A stretch of DNA of 64,000 nucleotides from NCBI RefSeq assembly GCF_000012945.1, contig NC_007511.1, positions 1 through 64,000 on the forward strand. The letters are read 5' to 3'. The position numbers were made by a program, and so were the translations under genes. Origin of the DNA: Burkholderia lata. GTDB lineage: Bacteria > Pseudomonadota > Gammaproteobacteria > Burkholderiales > Burkholderiaceae. Below, piece by piece: positions 54,669 through 63,990 of the stretch. Positions within the stretch are counted from its first letter, which is position 1. Every line of letters begins with the position of its first letter. The notes under the pieces were generated by a model, which was not told the origin of the DNA, searched no databases, and saw only the letters and a list, made by a program, of their open reading frames with translations.

Positions 54669-55172
54669 ATGAGTTCCGCACCGACCAAACCCGCGAACCC
54701 GAAGACTCCCGCGAAGCACACCGCCCGCGCGGCAGGCGACAAGCCGAAGGCGCGCGTGCAGCAGCGCCTGACCTACGTGATCGGCGGTCTCGACCGGCTG
54801 CTGCGCCGCCACATGACCGACGCGCTCGCACCGCTCGGCATCACGCTCGCGCAATACACGGCGCTGTCGGTGCTCGAGGCGCGCGGCGCATCGTCGAACG
54901 CGCAACTGGCCGAGCGCTCGTGGATCACGCCACAATCGGCGAATGAAGTGATGAGCGTGATGGCCGCCCGCGGTTTCGTTACGCGTGAAGCCGACCCGTC
55001 GCACGGCCGCATCATCCTGCTGACGCTGACCGACGAAGGCGCGGCGATGCTGCGTGAATGCGAAGCCGTCCTGCGCCCGCTCGAGACGCGCATGCTCGGC
55101 GACATCTCCGCCGATGCCGCCGCGGACGTGCAGCGCACGCTCGAACTGTTCTCGCGCAACCTGCGCGGCTGA
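54669..55172 (+). CDS. MarR-family regulator of the ferulate genes
   Basis: A 167-residue MarR protein. A basic, Ala/Lys-rich N-terminal tail of ~30 residues precedes the winged helix: LGITLAQYTALSVLEARGASSNAQLAERSWITPQSANEVMSVMAARGFV, with wing ADPSHGRIILLTLTDEG. It is upstream of, and codirectional with, the ferulate operon. A 21-bp perfect inverted repeat lies between it and the hydratase gene, with a matching site before the MFS gene. FerC/FerR-type MarR repressors respond to feruloyl-CoA, which is the likely ligand. Confidence 0.88.
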   Translation: MSSAPTKPANPKTPAKHTARAAGDKPKARVQQRLTYVIGGLDRLLRRHMTDALAPLGITLAQYTALSVLEARGASSNAQLAERSWITPQSANEVMSVMAARGFVTREADPSHGRIILLTLTDEGAAMLRECEAVLRPLETRMLGDISADAAADVQRTLELFSRNLRG

Positions 55173-55304
55173 CCCCCTTCCAGAACCTTCATTGCGCGGG
55201 CCCGTGGGGCCCGCGTTCGCTTTGCCGGTCGCCTGACCGTTCCCCGATTCCGTCGTTTCCACCGCTTTCCGCTCCGGGTTTACACCGGCGCTCGTGCCGC
55301 TTGC

Positions 55305-55325
55305 AATATCAGGTAGCCTGATATT
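55305..55325. promoter_or_regulatory. MarR operator 1 over the ferulate promoter
   Basis: AATATCAGG-TAG-CCTGATATT is a perfect 9-bp inverted repeat, 68 bp upstream of ech. The extended -10 TGATATTAA (55319-55327) overlaps its right arm, so a bound MarR would block transcription. Confidence 0.75.
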
Positions 55326-55392
55326 AAATGAAGCCGTCCGCAGCAGGGATGCTGCGCCCCGAATCGCACAGGAACGAACGACAGGAAACGAT

Positions 55393-56223
55393 ATGAGCAA
55401 GTACGACAACCGCTGGCAGACCGTTGAAGTGAAGGTGGAGGCCGGCATCGCGTGGGTCACGCTGAACCGCCCGGACAAGCGCAATGCGATGAGCCCGACG
55501 CTCAACCGGGAGATGCTGCAGGTACTCGACGCGGTCGAGTTCGACGATGAAGCGAAGGTGCTCGTCCTCACCGGCGCGGGCGCCGCGTGGACGGCCGGCA
55601 TGGACCTGAAGGAATACTTCCGCGAGATCGATGGCGGCTCCGACGCAATGCAGGAAAAGGTGCGCCGCGACGCATCGGAATGGCAGTGGCGCCGCCTGCG
55701 GATGTACAACAAGCCGACGATCGCGATGGTGAACGGCTGGTGCTTCGGCGGCGGCTTCTCGCCGCTCGTCGCGTGCGACCTCGCGATCGCGGCCGACGAA
55801 GCCGTGTTCGGGCTGTCGGAAATCAACTGGGGCATCCCGCCCGGCAACCTCGTCAGCAAGGCGATGGCCGACACGGTCGGGCACCGCCGCGCGCTGCACT
55901 ACATCATGACCGGCGACACGTTCACCGGCACCGAAGCGGCGGACATGGGCCTCGTGAACAGCAGCGTGCCGCTGGCCGAACTGCGTGAAGCGACGATCGC
56001 GCTCGCGGCCCGCCTGATGGACAAGAACCCGGTCGTGTTGCGCGCGGCAAAGCACGGCTTCAAGCGCTCGCGCGAACTGACGTGGGAGCAGTGCGAGGAT
56101 TACCTGTACGCGAAGCTCGACCAGGCGCAACTGCGCGATCCGGAGCACGGCCGCGAACAGGGGCTCAAGCAGTTCCTCGACGACAAGACGATCAAGCCGG
56201 GCCTGCAGGCCTACAAGCGCTGA
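55393..56223 (+). CDS. ech: Feruloyl-CoA hydratase-lyase (vanillin-forming, crotonase fold)
   Basis: A 276-residue crotonase-superfamily enzyme. Ser123 (GGGFSPLVACD) and Glu143 (FGLSEINWGIPPGN) fall at exactly the positions of the catalytic residues of Pseudomonas hydroxycinnamoyl-CoA hydratase-lyase. The oxyanion region is TAGMDLKEYF. It hydrates feruloyl-CoA and cleaves it to vanillin and acetyl-CoA. First gene of the operon ech-vdh-fcs, downstream of a MarR operator. Confidence 0.95.
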   Translation: MSKYDNRWQTVEVKVEAGIAWVTLNRPDKRNAMSPTLNREMLQVLDAVEFDDEAKVLVLTGAGAAWTAGMDLKEYFREIDGGSDAMQEKVRRDASEWQWRRLRMYNKPTIAMVNGWCFGGGFSPLVACDLAIAADEAVFGLSEINWGIPPGNLVSKAMADTVGHRRALHYIMTGDTFTGTEAADMGLVNSSVPLAELREATIALAARLMDKNPVVLRAAKHGFKRSRELTWEQCEDYLYAKLDQAQLRDPEHGREQGLKQFLDDKTIKPGLQAYKR

Positions 56224-56260
56224 CGCAACCGGACGAGAGACACGCATGGCAGGAGACAAC

Positions 56261-57709
56261 ATGACCGACAGACGGATGCTGATCGCCGGCGAGTGGTGCG
56301 CCGCACGCGACGGGCGCACCTTCGACCGATTCAATCCCGCGACGGGTGCGCTGGCGTCGCGTGCGCCGGCGGCCGGCCTCGCCGACGCCGACGCGGCGAT
56401 CGACGCCGCGCACCGCGCGTTTCCCGCCTGGTCCGCACTCGCGCCGACCGAGCGCCGCCGGCTGCTGCTGAAGGCGGCCGACCTGATGGACGCCCGCATC
56501 GACACGTTCATCGCGACCGGTGTGGCCGAAACCGGCGCGACGCCGGGCTGGATCGGCTTCAACGTGACGCTCGCGGCGAACATGCTGCGCGAGGCCGCGT
56601 CGATGACGACGCAGATCGCCGGCGACGTGATCCCGTCCGACGTGCCCGGCAATCTCGCGCTCGCGATGCGCGTGCCGTGCGGCGTCGTGCTCGGCATCGC
56701 GCCGTGGAACGCGCCGGTGATTCTCGGCACGCGTGCGCTGGCGATGCCGCTCGCGTGCGGCAACACGGTCGTGCTGAAGGCGTCCGAAGCGTGCCCCGGC
56801 GTGCACGCGCTGATCGGGGCGGTGCTGGACGAAGCGGGGCTCGGTGCGGGTGTGGTCAACGTGATCACGCATGCAGCGGTCGACGCACCCGAACTCGTCG
56901 AGCGGCTGATCGCACATCCGCATGTGAAGCGCATCAACTTCACCGGGTCGACGCATGTCGGGCGCATCATCGCGCGCCACGCGGCTGCTCACCTGAAGCC
57001 GGTGCTGCTCGAACTCGGCGGCAAGGCGCCCGTGCTCGTGCTGGACGATGCCGATCTCGACGCGGCTGTCGACGCGATCGCGTTCGGCGCGTTCTTCAAT
57101 CAGGGGCAGATCTGCATGTCGACCGAGCGCGTGATCGTCGCGAGGCCGATTGCCGATACGCTCGTCGAACGCCTCGCCGCGAAGGCGCGCACGCTGGTCG
57201 CCGGCGATCCGCTGGCCGGCCATCCGCTCGGCACGATGGTCGACGCGGCGGCCGCCGCGCGCGCAGCGTCGCTCGTCGAAGATGCGCGTGCGCATGGCGC
57301 GCAGCTGCCGCTCGGCTGCCGCGTCGAAGGCGCGACGATGCAGCCGGCGATCGTCGATGGCGTGACGCGCGACATGCGTCTGTATCGCGAGGAATCGTTC
57401 GCGCCGGTCGTCGCGATCCTGCGCGCGGACAGCGACGACGAAGCGGTCGCGCTCGCGAACGACAGCGAGTTCGGGCTGTCGTCGAGCGTGTTCAGCCGCG
57501 ATGTCGCGCGCGCAATGGCGGTCGCGCGCCGGATCGAATCGGGGATCTGCCACATCAACGGCCCGACCGTGCATGACGAGGCGCAGATGCCGTTCGGCGG
57601 CACGAAGGCGAGCGGCTACGGCCGCTTCGGCAGCCGCGCATCGATCGCCGAATTCACCGAGCTGCGCTGGATCACGGTGCAGACCGTGCCGCGTCATTAC
57701 CCAATTTAA
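56261..57709 (+). CDS. vdh: Vanillin dehydrogenase (aldehyde dehydrogenase family)
   Basis: A 482-residue aldehyde dehydrogenase: N150 in APWNAPV, K173 in VLKASE, general base E251 in LELGGKAPV, nucleophile C285 in FNQGQICMSTERV. It should oxidise vanillin to vanillate with NAD+, matching the product of the upstream enzyme. AGGAGA sits 5 nt before the ATG at 56261; a second ATG at 56246 would add five residues. It lies between ech and fcs. Confidence 0.92.
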   Translation: MTDRRMLIAGEWCAARDGRTFDRFNPATGALASRAPAAGLADADAAIDAAHRAFPAWSALAPTERRRLLLKAADLMDARIDTFIATGVAETGATPGWIGFNVTLAANMLREAASMTTQIAGDVIPSDVPGNLALAMRVPCGVVLGIAPWNAPVILGTRALAMPLACGNTVVLKASEACPGVHALIGAVLDEAGLGAGVVNVITHAAVDAPELVERLIAHPHVKRINFTGSTHVGRIIARHAAAHLKPVLLELGGKAPVLVLDDADLDAAVDAIAFGAFFNQGQICMSTERVIVARPIADTLVERLAAKARTLVAGDPLAGHPLGTMVDAAAAARAASLVEDARAHGAQLPLGCRVEGATMQPAIVDGVTRDMRLYREESFAPVVAILRADSDDEAVALANDSEFGLSSSVFSRDVARAMAVARRIESGICHINGPTVHDEAQMPFGGTKASGYGRFGSRASIAEFTELRWITVQTVPRHYPI

Positions 57710-57720
57710 GCGAGGCGACG

Positions 57721-59619
57721 ATGAATGTAGCGAAGCCTCCGGGTGAGGTCGTACACGGCGCGGGCGGCGTGCGCTATCGCGCCGCGGTGGTTGCCGTGGG
57801 CGCGGCCGAGATCCGCCGCGCGGAAAACGGCGCGTGGTACCTGCGCTCGCGCGAACCGCTCGGCGACTACCCGGCGCGCCTGACCGACTGCCTCGTGAAC
57901 GGCGCGCAAGCTCATCCCGATCGCGTGCTGGCCGCGAAGCGCGGCGACGATGGCCGCTGGATCGAAATCACCTACGCGCAGATGCTCGAACGCGCCCGTG
58001 CAATTGGGCAGGGCCTCGCCGATCTCGGGCTGTCGGCGGAGCGTCCGCTCGCGGTGCTGTCCGGCAACGATCTCGAGCATCTGCAACTGATGTTCGCGGC
58101 GATGCTGGCTGGTGTGCCGTATGCGCCGATTTCACCCGCGTATTCGCTCGTGTCGACCGATTACGGCAAGCTGCGTCATACGCTTGGCGTGCTGCGGCCG
58201 GGCGCCGTATTCGTCGCCGAGCGCGGGCCGTTCTCGCGTGCGCTCGACGCCGTGTTGCCGGCCGATACGACCCTGATCGTCGCGCGCGATGCAGACGCAG
58301 ATGCAGATGCGCAGGGCCGCGTGGTGCCGCTGTCGCACTTGCTCGCCACCGTCCCGCGCACGATCGACGCGATCCACGCGTCGGTCGGCCCCGATCATCT
58401 CGCGAAGATCCTGTTCACGTCCGGTTCGACGAAGCAGCCGAAGGCCGTGCCGACCACGCACCGGATGCTGTGCAGCAACCAGCAGATGCTGCGCCAGACG
58501 ATGCCGGAACTGACGCGCGAACCGCCGGTGCTGGTCGACTGGCTGCCGTGGAATCACACGTTCGGCGGCAGTCACAACCTCGGCATCGCGCTGTACAACG
58601 GCGGCACGCTTTACATCGACGACGGTCGCCCGGTGCCCGGCCGTTTCGACGAAACCGTGCGCAACCTGCGCGAGATCGCGCCGACGATCTACTTCAACGT
58701 GCCGAAAGGCTGGGAAGAGCTGACCGCCGCGCTCGAACGCGACGCCGTGCTGCGCGACACGTTCTTCTCGCGCGTGAAGCTGTACTTCTTCGGCGGCGCG
58801 GGACTGTCGCAGGCCGCGTGGGACCGGCTCGACCGCGTGACCCACGCGCATTGCGGCGAGCGCATCCGGATCATGGCCGGCCTCGGGATGACGGAGGCGT
58901 CGCCGTCGTGCCTGTTCACGACGGGGCCGCTGATGCGCGCCGGCTATATCGGGCTGCCCGCGCCCGGCTGCGACGCGAAGCTCGTGCCGTGCGGCGGCAA
59001 GCTCGAACTGCGTTTCAAGGGGCCGAACGTGATGCGCGGCTACTGGCATGCGGACGTCGATCCGCGTGACGTATTCGACGACGAAGGCTATTACTGCAGC
59101 GGCGACGCGGCCACGTTTGCCGATCCGGAGCGGCCGGAATTCGGGCTGCAGTTCGACGGGCGGCTGACCGAGGATTTCAAGCTGAGCAGCGGCACGTTCG
59201 TCAGCGTCGGGCCGCTGCGCGCGAACGCAGTGTCGAGCGGTGCGCCGTACGTGCAGGACGTGGTCGTCACCGGGATCAATCGGGACGACATCGGCCTGCT
59301 CGTGTTTCCGCGTATCGACGCGTGTCGTGCGCTTGCTGCGCTCGCTGCCGATGCAACGGTGGCCGACGTGCTGCGCGCGCCGGCGGTGCGCGCGGTGTTC
59401 GAGACCTGGCTCGCCGCGCTGAACCGGCATGCGAGCGGCGGATCGACGTTCGTCGCGCGCATCCGGTTGATCGACACGCCGCCGTCGCTCGATCTCGGCG
59501 AAGTGACCGACAAGGGCTCGCTGAACCAGGCGGCCGTGCAGCAGCATCGCGCGGCGACGATCGACGCGCTGTACGACCCGGCCCGCCGTGATCCCGATGT
59601 GATTCACGCATCGACCTAA
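57721..59619 (+). CDS. fcs: Feruloyl-CoA synthetase (AMP-forming)
   Basis: A 632-residue adenylate-forming ligase. The phosphate-binding loop LFTSGSTKQPKAVPTTH, GLGMTEASPSCLFTTGP and DEGYYCSGDAATFADP followed by FDGRLTEDFKLSSGTFVSVGP are diagnostic; the last segment is the hinge region. It activates ferulate (and related hydroxycinnamates) to the CoA ester used by ech. The length is typical of Fcs. A terminator follows. Confidence 0.94.
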   Translation: MNVAKPPGEVVHGAGGVRYRAAVVAVGAAEIRRAENGAWYLRSREPLGDYPARLTDCLVNGAQAHPDRVLAAKRGDDGRWIEITYAQMLERARAIGQGLADLGLSAERPLAVLSGNDLEHLQLMFAAMLAGVPYAPISPAYSLVSTDYGKLRHTLGVLRPGAVFVAERGPFSRALDAVLPADTTLIVARDADADADAQGRVVPLSHLLATVPRTIDAIHASVGPDHLAKILFTSGSTKQPKAVPTTHRMLCSNQQMLRQTMPELTREPPVLVDWLPWNHTFGGSHNLGIALYNGGTLYIDDGRPVPGRFDETVRNLREIAPTIYFNVPKGWEELTAALERDAVLRDTFFSRVKLYFFGGAGLSQAAWDRLDRVTHAHCGERIRIMAGLGMTEASPSCLFTTGPLMRAGYIGLPAPGCDAKLVPCGGKLELRFKGPNVMRGYWHADVDPRDVFDDEGYYCSGDAATFADPERPEFGLQFDGRLTEDFKLSSGTFVSVGPLRANAVSSGAPYVQDVVVTGINRDDIGLLVFPRIDACRALAALAADATVADVLRAPAVRAVFETWLAALNRHASGGSTFVARIRLIDTPPSLDLGEVTDKGSLNQAAVQQHRAATIDALYDPARRDPDVIHAST

Positions 59620-59644
59620 CGATAGGCATCGGTACGCGTAACGA

Positions 59645-59675
59645 CCTGCCGGCGATGCGACCGGCGGGCTTTTTT
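59645..59675 (+). terminator. Intrinsic terminator after fcs
   Basis: CCTGCCGG (59645-59652) and CCGGCGGG (59661-59668) form an 8-bp stem with one G-T pair and an 8-nt loop, followed by a TTTTTT tract (59670-59675). Confidence 0.85.
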
Positions 59676-59686
59676 ACGGCCAGTGA

Positions 59687-59701
59687 ATCAGGCTGCCTGA
59701 T
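59687..59701. promoter_or_regulatory. MarR operator 2
   Basis: ATCAGG-CTG-CCTGAT repeats the core of operator 1 (ATCAGGNNNCCTGAT). It lies 122 bp before the MFS gene. TGATAACAA across its right end may be an extended -10, as at operator 1. Confidence 0.72.
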
Positions 59702-59822
59702 AACAAGGGCGGCCGTTCAACCGACCCATTGCGCACCTGCCCGCCCCTGGCCGGCGGCGGCGCGCGCTGCGAGCGGCCCTGCGAGGCACGCCGACGAAAA
59801 GACAACAAGGATTGGAGACACG

Positions 59823-61028
59823 ATGAACACCTACGTTGCCGAAAGACCGGCAGTCGCGACGACACTCGCGCTGTGCTTCGCGATCGCGTTGCTCGAAGGG
59901 CTCGACCTGCAGTCGGTCGGCGTCGCCGCGCCGCGCATGGCGCGCGAATTCGGGCTGAGCGTGTCGCAGATGGGCATTGCGTTCAGCGCGGGCACCTTCG
60001 GGCTGTTGCCGGGCGCGATGCTTGGCGGGCGCCTCGCCGACCGGATCGGCCGCAAGCGCGTGCTGATCGCGTCGGTCGCGCTGTTCGGGCTGCTGTCGAT
60101 CGCCACCGCGCAGGCGTCGAGCTTCGCGATGCTCGTCGTCGTGCGCGTGCTGACCGGCATCGGCCTCGGCGGCGCGATGCCGAACCTGATCGCGCTGTCG
60201 TCGGAAGCGGTCGACGCGCGCTCGCGCAGCAGCGCGGTGGCCGCGATGTACTGCGGCATCCCGTTCGGCGGCGTGATCGCGTCGCTGATCGGCGTGCTGC
60301 TCGCCGGCGATACCGAGTGGCGGCACATCTTCTACGTCGGCGGCGCGGGGCCGCTGCTGCTCGTGCCGCTGCTGGCGATGCTGCTGCCGGAATCGCGCGC
60401 GTATCTCGACATCGCCGGCACGTCGGCCGCGCGCACGAGCGTCGCCCGCACGCTGTTCGGCGACGGCCGCACGATCTCGACGCTCGCGCTGTGGATCAGC
60501 TATTTCTGCACGCTGATCGTTCTCTACTTCCTGCTGAACTGGCTGCCGTCGCTGATGGCCGCGCGCGGGCTCGATCGCGAGCATGTCGGCCTCGTGCAGA
60601 TCGCATTCAACGTCGGCGGCGGGCTCGGCGCGCTCGGCATCGGCGCGGCGCTCGACCGGATGCGCGCGTCGCGCGTGGTCGGCGGCATGTACGTCGGGAT
60701 CGTGCTGTCGCTCGCCGCGCTGGCGGCCGCGCCCGGCTTCGCATCGCTCGCGGCGGCCGCGTTCGCGGCCGGGATGTTCGTGATCGGCGGGCAGTCGGTG
60801 CTGTACGCGCTCGCGGCGATCTACTACCCGACCGCGATGCGCGGCACGGGCGTCGGCGCGGCGGTGGCCGTCGGCCGGCTCGGCTCCGTCGTCGGGCCGC
60901 TCGCGGCCGCGACGCTGCTGGCTGCCGGCCGCAGCGCGCCCGTCGTGATCGGCGCGAGCATTCCCGTCACGCTCGTCGCGGCCGTCGCCGCGCTGCTGCT
61001 GATCCGCCGCCCGCAGGCCGGCGACTGA
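59823..61028 (+). CDS. MFS aromatic acid transporter (AAHS family)
   Basis: A 401-residue 12-TM transporter. ALLEGLDLQSVGVAAPRMAREFGL is the AAHS-type TM1 motif with its essential Asp, motif A is GGRLADRIGRKRVLIASV, and a second copy occurs in the later half. It likely imports ferulate or related aromatic acids by proton symport. It is the first gene of the second ferulate transcription unit behind MarR operator 2. Confidence 0.9.
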   Translation: MNTYVAERPAVATTLALCFAIALLEGLDLQSVGVAAPRMAREFGLSVSQMGIAFSAGTFGLLPGAMLGGRLADRIGRKRVLIASVALFGLLSIATAQASSFAMLVVVRVLTGIGLGGAMPNLIALSSEAVDARSRSSAVAAMYCGIPFGGVIASLIGVLLAGDTEWRHIFYVGGAGPLLLVPLLAMLLPESRAYLDIAGTSAARTSVARTLFGDGRTISTLALWISYFCTLIVLYFLLNWLPSLMAARGLDREHVGLVQIAFNVGGGLGALGIGAALDRMRASRVVGGMYVGIVLSLAALAAAPGFASLAAAAFAAGMFVIGGQSVLYALAAIYYPTAMRGTGVGAAVAVGRLGSVVGPLAAATLLAAGRSAPVVIGASIPVTLVAAVAALLLIRRPQAGD

Positions 61029-61091
61029 CGTTTCGCTTTTATCAATGCGCGTCGTCAGAGCGCGCTTACTCAAGGTCTGGAGACGCAACGA

Positions 61092-62240
61092 ATGAAAACG
61101 AAGACAAGGATCGGCCTCGTGGCCGCCGGCGCGTGCTGCGCGCTTGCCGCCCCGCTCGCACACGCGCAATCGAGCGTGACGCTGTACGGGATCATCGATA
61201 CGGGCGTCGAATTCGTGTCGCACGCGAACGCGGCGGGCGACCACGTGGTGCGCATGCCGGGCGTGACGGGCGAACTGCCGTCGCGCTGGGGGCTGCGCGG
61301 CGCGGAGGATCTCGGCGGCGGCTATCAGGCGGTATTCATGCTGGAAAGCGGCTTCAACGTGCGTGGCGGCGATCTCGGCCAGGGCGGGCGGCTGTTCGGG
61401 CGGCAGGCGTTCGTCGGGCTGAAGGGCGGCTTCGGTACGCTCGCGTTCGGCCGCCAGTACACGATGACCTACCTCGCGCTGCAGGGCGCGGACATCATCG
61501 GCCCCGACATCTACGGGCTCGGTTCGCTCGACGCGTACGTGCCGAACGGCCGCGCTGACAACGCGGTGACCTATATCGGCACCTACCGCGGCGTGACGCT
61601 CGGCGCCGCGTATTCGTTCGGCCGCGACGGCGCGGGCACCGGCAACTCGCCGGGGCAGGGCACGTGCGCGGGGCAAGTGCCGGGCCACGCGGTCGAATGC
61701 CGCAACTGGTCGGTGATGCTCAAGTACGACAGCGCGTATTTCGGCGCGGCCGCGTCGTACGAGGAGCAGCGCGGCGGCACGGGCGCGGCCGCGAACTTCT
61801 TCGACGGCGTCGCACCGGTTGCCTTCACGAGCAGCGCGGGCAAGGACGCGCGCGTGCACGTGAGCGCGTATGCGCAGGCGGCGGGCGCGCGGATCGGCGC
61901 GGGCTGGATCGGGCGGCGCGTGTCGACTGGTTCGCCGGCCGCGGCCGGTGCGCATTCCGATTTGTTCTTCGTCGGGGCGTCGTATGCGGTCAAACCGGAT
62001 TTCGTCGTCGACGGCGAAGGCTACCGGATCGTCAACTCCGCACACGACACGCGCGCGACGATGGCGACGCTGCGCGCGACGTACCTGCTGACGAAGCGCA
62101 CGTCCGTCTATGCGCAAAGCTCGTATCTGTGGAACAGCGCGCACGCACGCTACGCGGTCAGCGGCGGCGGTGCGGGCACGACGCCCGGCGAAGGGATGGG
62201 GCAGCTCGGCGCGATGGTCGGCATCAAGCACATGTTCTGA
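61092..62240 (+). CDS. Outer-membrane porin (Gram-negative porin family)
   Basis: A 382-residue 16-strand-type porin. Signal peptide to AHA before QSSVTLYGIIDTGVEFVSHA. PSRWGLRGAEDLGGGYQAVFMLESGF, LFGRQAFVGLKGGFGTLAFGRQ and the terminal strand ending MVGIKHMF (C-terminal Phe) are family hallmarks. It would let the aromatic substrates or esters cross the outer membrane. Third-position codon use fits its neighbours. It lies 63 bp after the MFS gene. Confidence 0.93.
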   Translation: MKTKTRIGLVAAGACCALAAPLAHAQSSVTLYGIIDTGVEFVSHANAAGDHVVRMPGVTGELPSRWGLRGAEDLGGGYQAVFMLESGFNVRGGDLGQGGRLFGRQAFVGLKGGFGTLAFGRQYTMTYLALQGADIIGPDIYGLGSLDAYVPNGRADNAVTYIGTYRGVTLGAAYSFGRDGAGTGNSPGQGTCAGQVPGHAVECRNWSVMLKYDSAYFGAAASYEEQRGGTGAAANFFDGVAPVAFTSSAGKDARVHVSAYAQAAGARIGAGWIGRRVSTGSPAAAGAHSDLFFVGASYAVKPDFVVDGEGYRIVNSAHDTRATMATLRATYLLTKRTSVYAQSSYLWNSAHARYAVSGGGAGTTPGEGMGQLGAMVGIKHMF

Positions 62241-62268
62241 CCCAACGGCCTGACGAACGGGAGTTATC

Positions 62269-63990
62269 TTGAACAGACAATCTGCATTCCTCTGCATTGC
62301 GCCGCTCACCGCCGCGATGCTCGCCGGTTGCGGCGGCGACGATTCGGTGAATTCCGCACCGACCCACCTGAGCGCCGCGACACCGGCCGCGATGGTGCAG
62401 ACCTGCGATGCGCTCGCCGCGAAGCTCGCGTATGCGAACACGTCGTTCACGTCGGTGACGACCGCGGCCGCCGGCGCACTCACGGTGGCCGGCAAGCCGA
62501 TCGCCGAGCACTGCGTGATCGAAGGGAAGATGAACGAGCGCGTGAGCACGGTCGACGGCAAGACCTATGCGATCGGTTTCGAGATGCGCTTGCCGAAGGC
62601 GTGGAACGGCCGCTTCTTCTACCAGGCGAACGGCGGGCTCGACGGCAACGTCGTGACCGCGACCGGCGAGATCGGTGGCGGCGGGCCGTTGACCGACGCG
62701 CTGAACCAGGGCTTCGCGGTGATCAGCTCGGATTCCGGGCACAGCGCCGCGCAGAATCCGCTGTTCGGCATCGATCCGCAGGCACGCATCGACTACGGCT
62801 ATGGCGCGGTCGATGCGCTCACGCCGATGGCGAAGCAGGTGATCCGGCTCGCATACGGCAAGGCGCCCGACCGCAGCTATTTCGACGGCTGCTCGAACGG
62901 CGGCCGCCACGCGATGGTCACGGCGGTACGCAACCCGGCCGACTACGACGGCATCATCGCGGGCGATCCGGGCTTTCATCTGCCGAAGGCGGCGATCGGC
63001 GAGATGTATGGCGCGCAGCAGTTCGCGAAGATCGCGTCGGCGACCGGATCGAACGGGCAGCCGGATATCCGCAGCGGCTTCACCGATGCGGAGCGGCAGT
63101 TCGTCGGCGCGAAGATCCTCGAGAAATGCGATGCGCTCGATGGCGCGGCCGACGGGATGGTGCAGGACGTCGCCGCGTGCCGGGCGCACTTCAGCGTCGA
63201 TGCGGACCTCCCGACCTGCGCGAACGGCACGCGCACGGGCGCCTGCCTGACGACCGCGCAAAAGACCGCGCTCGAGAACGTGTTCACGGGCGCGCGCAAC
63301 AGCGCGGGCACGGCGCTCTATGCGGGCTTTCCGTACGATCCGGGCATCGCCGGCAGCGGCTGGGCCGCGTGGAAGCAGTCGAATTCGATCACGCTCGACC
63401 CGGCCGCGATGGCGTTCACGTTCATGACGCCGCCGAAAACCGCCGCGACGCTCGCGAACCTGCCCGGTTTCGCGCTCGGTTTCGACATGGACAATGACGC
63501 GCCGGCGATCTTCGCGACCAGCGGCGTGTACACGCAATCCGCGTGGTCGTTCATGACGCCGCCCGACGAGACCAACCTGTCCGCGCTGAAGGCGCGCGGC
63601 GCGAAGCTGCTGGTCTATCACGGCACCGGCGACCCGGTGTTCTCGTTCGACGACACGCGCGACTGGTATGCGCGGGTCGCACAGGCGAACGGCGGCGATG
63701 CGTCGGATTTCGCACGCCTCTATCCGGTGCCGGGGATGAATCACTGCTCGGGCGGGCCGGCGGCCGACCAGTTCGACCTGCTGACGCCGCTCGTTGCGTG
63801 GGTCGAGCAGGGGCAGGCGCCCGGTGCGGTGGTGGCCACCGCGCGCGATGCGACGAACGCGGTGCCGAATGCGGACGTGCCCGCGTCGTGGGGCGCGGGG
63901 CGCACGCGGCCGCTGTGCCCGTATCCGCAGGTGGCGCGCTACAACGGGTCGGGCGACGTGAATTCGGCGGCGAGCTTCAGTTGTCGCTGA
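62269..63990 (+). CDS. Tannase/feruloyl esterase family lipoprotein
   Basis: A 573-residue secreted hydrolase. Signal peptide with lipobox LAGC, lipidated at Cys21. The catalytic elbow YFDGCSNGGRHAMV has the family C-S-x-G-G with Ser209 and the disulfide Cys208. The C-terminal PGMNHCSGGPAADQFD carries the catalytic His and partner Cys. It should release ferulate (or gallate) from esters at the cell surface. The start is TTG (62269) with GGGAG 6 nt upstream. It completes the ferulate unit after transporter and porin. Window ends 10 bp past its stop. Confidence 0.92.
   Translation: MNRQSAFLCIAPLTAAMLAGCGGDDSVNSAPTHLSAATPAAMVQTCDALAAKLAYANTSFTSVTTAAAGALTVAGKPIAEHCVIEGKMNERVSTVDGKTYAIGFEMRLPKAWNGRFFYQANGGLDGNVVTATGEIGGGGPLTDALNQGFAVISSDSGHSAAQNPLFGIDPQARIDYGYGAVDALTPMAKQVIRLAYGKAPDRSYFDGCSNGGRHAMVTAVRNPADYDGIIAGDPGFHLPKAAIGEMYGAQQFAKIASATGSNGQPDIRSGFTDAERQFVGAKILEKCDALDGAADGMVQDVAACRAHFSVDADLPTCANGTRTGACLTTAQKTALENVFTGARNSAGTALYAGFPYDPGIAGSGWAAWKQSNSITLDPAAMAFTFMTPPKTAATLANLPGFALGFDMDNDAPAIFATSGVYTQSAWSFMTPPDETNLSALKARGAKLLVYHGTGDPVFSFDDTRDWYARVAQANGGDASDFARLYPVPGMNHCSGGPAADQFDLLTPLVAWVEQGQAPGAVVATARDATNAVPNADVPASWGAGRTRPLCPYPQVARYNGSGDVNSAASFSCR

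Noticed and set aside
56261..57709. This aldehyde dehydrogenase as the missing alpha-ketoglutarate-semialdehyde dehydrogenase
   Set aside because: It lies between the hydratase-lyase and feruloyl-CoA synthetase behind a different regulator, so vanillin is the better substrate.
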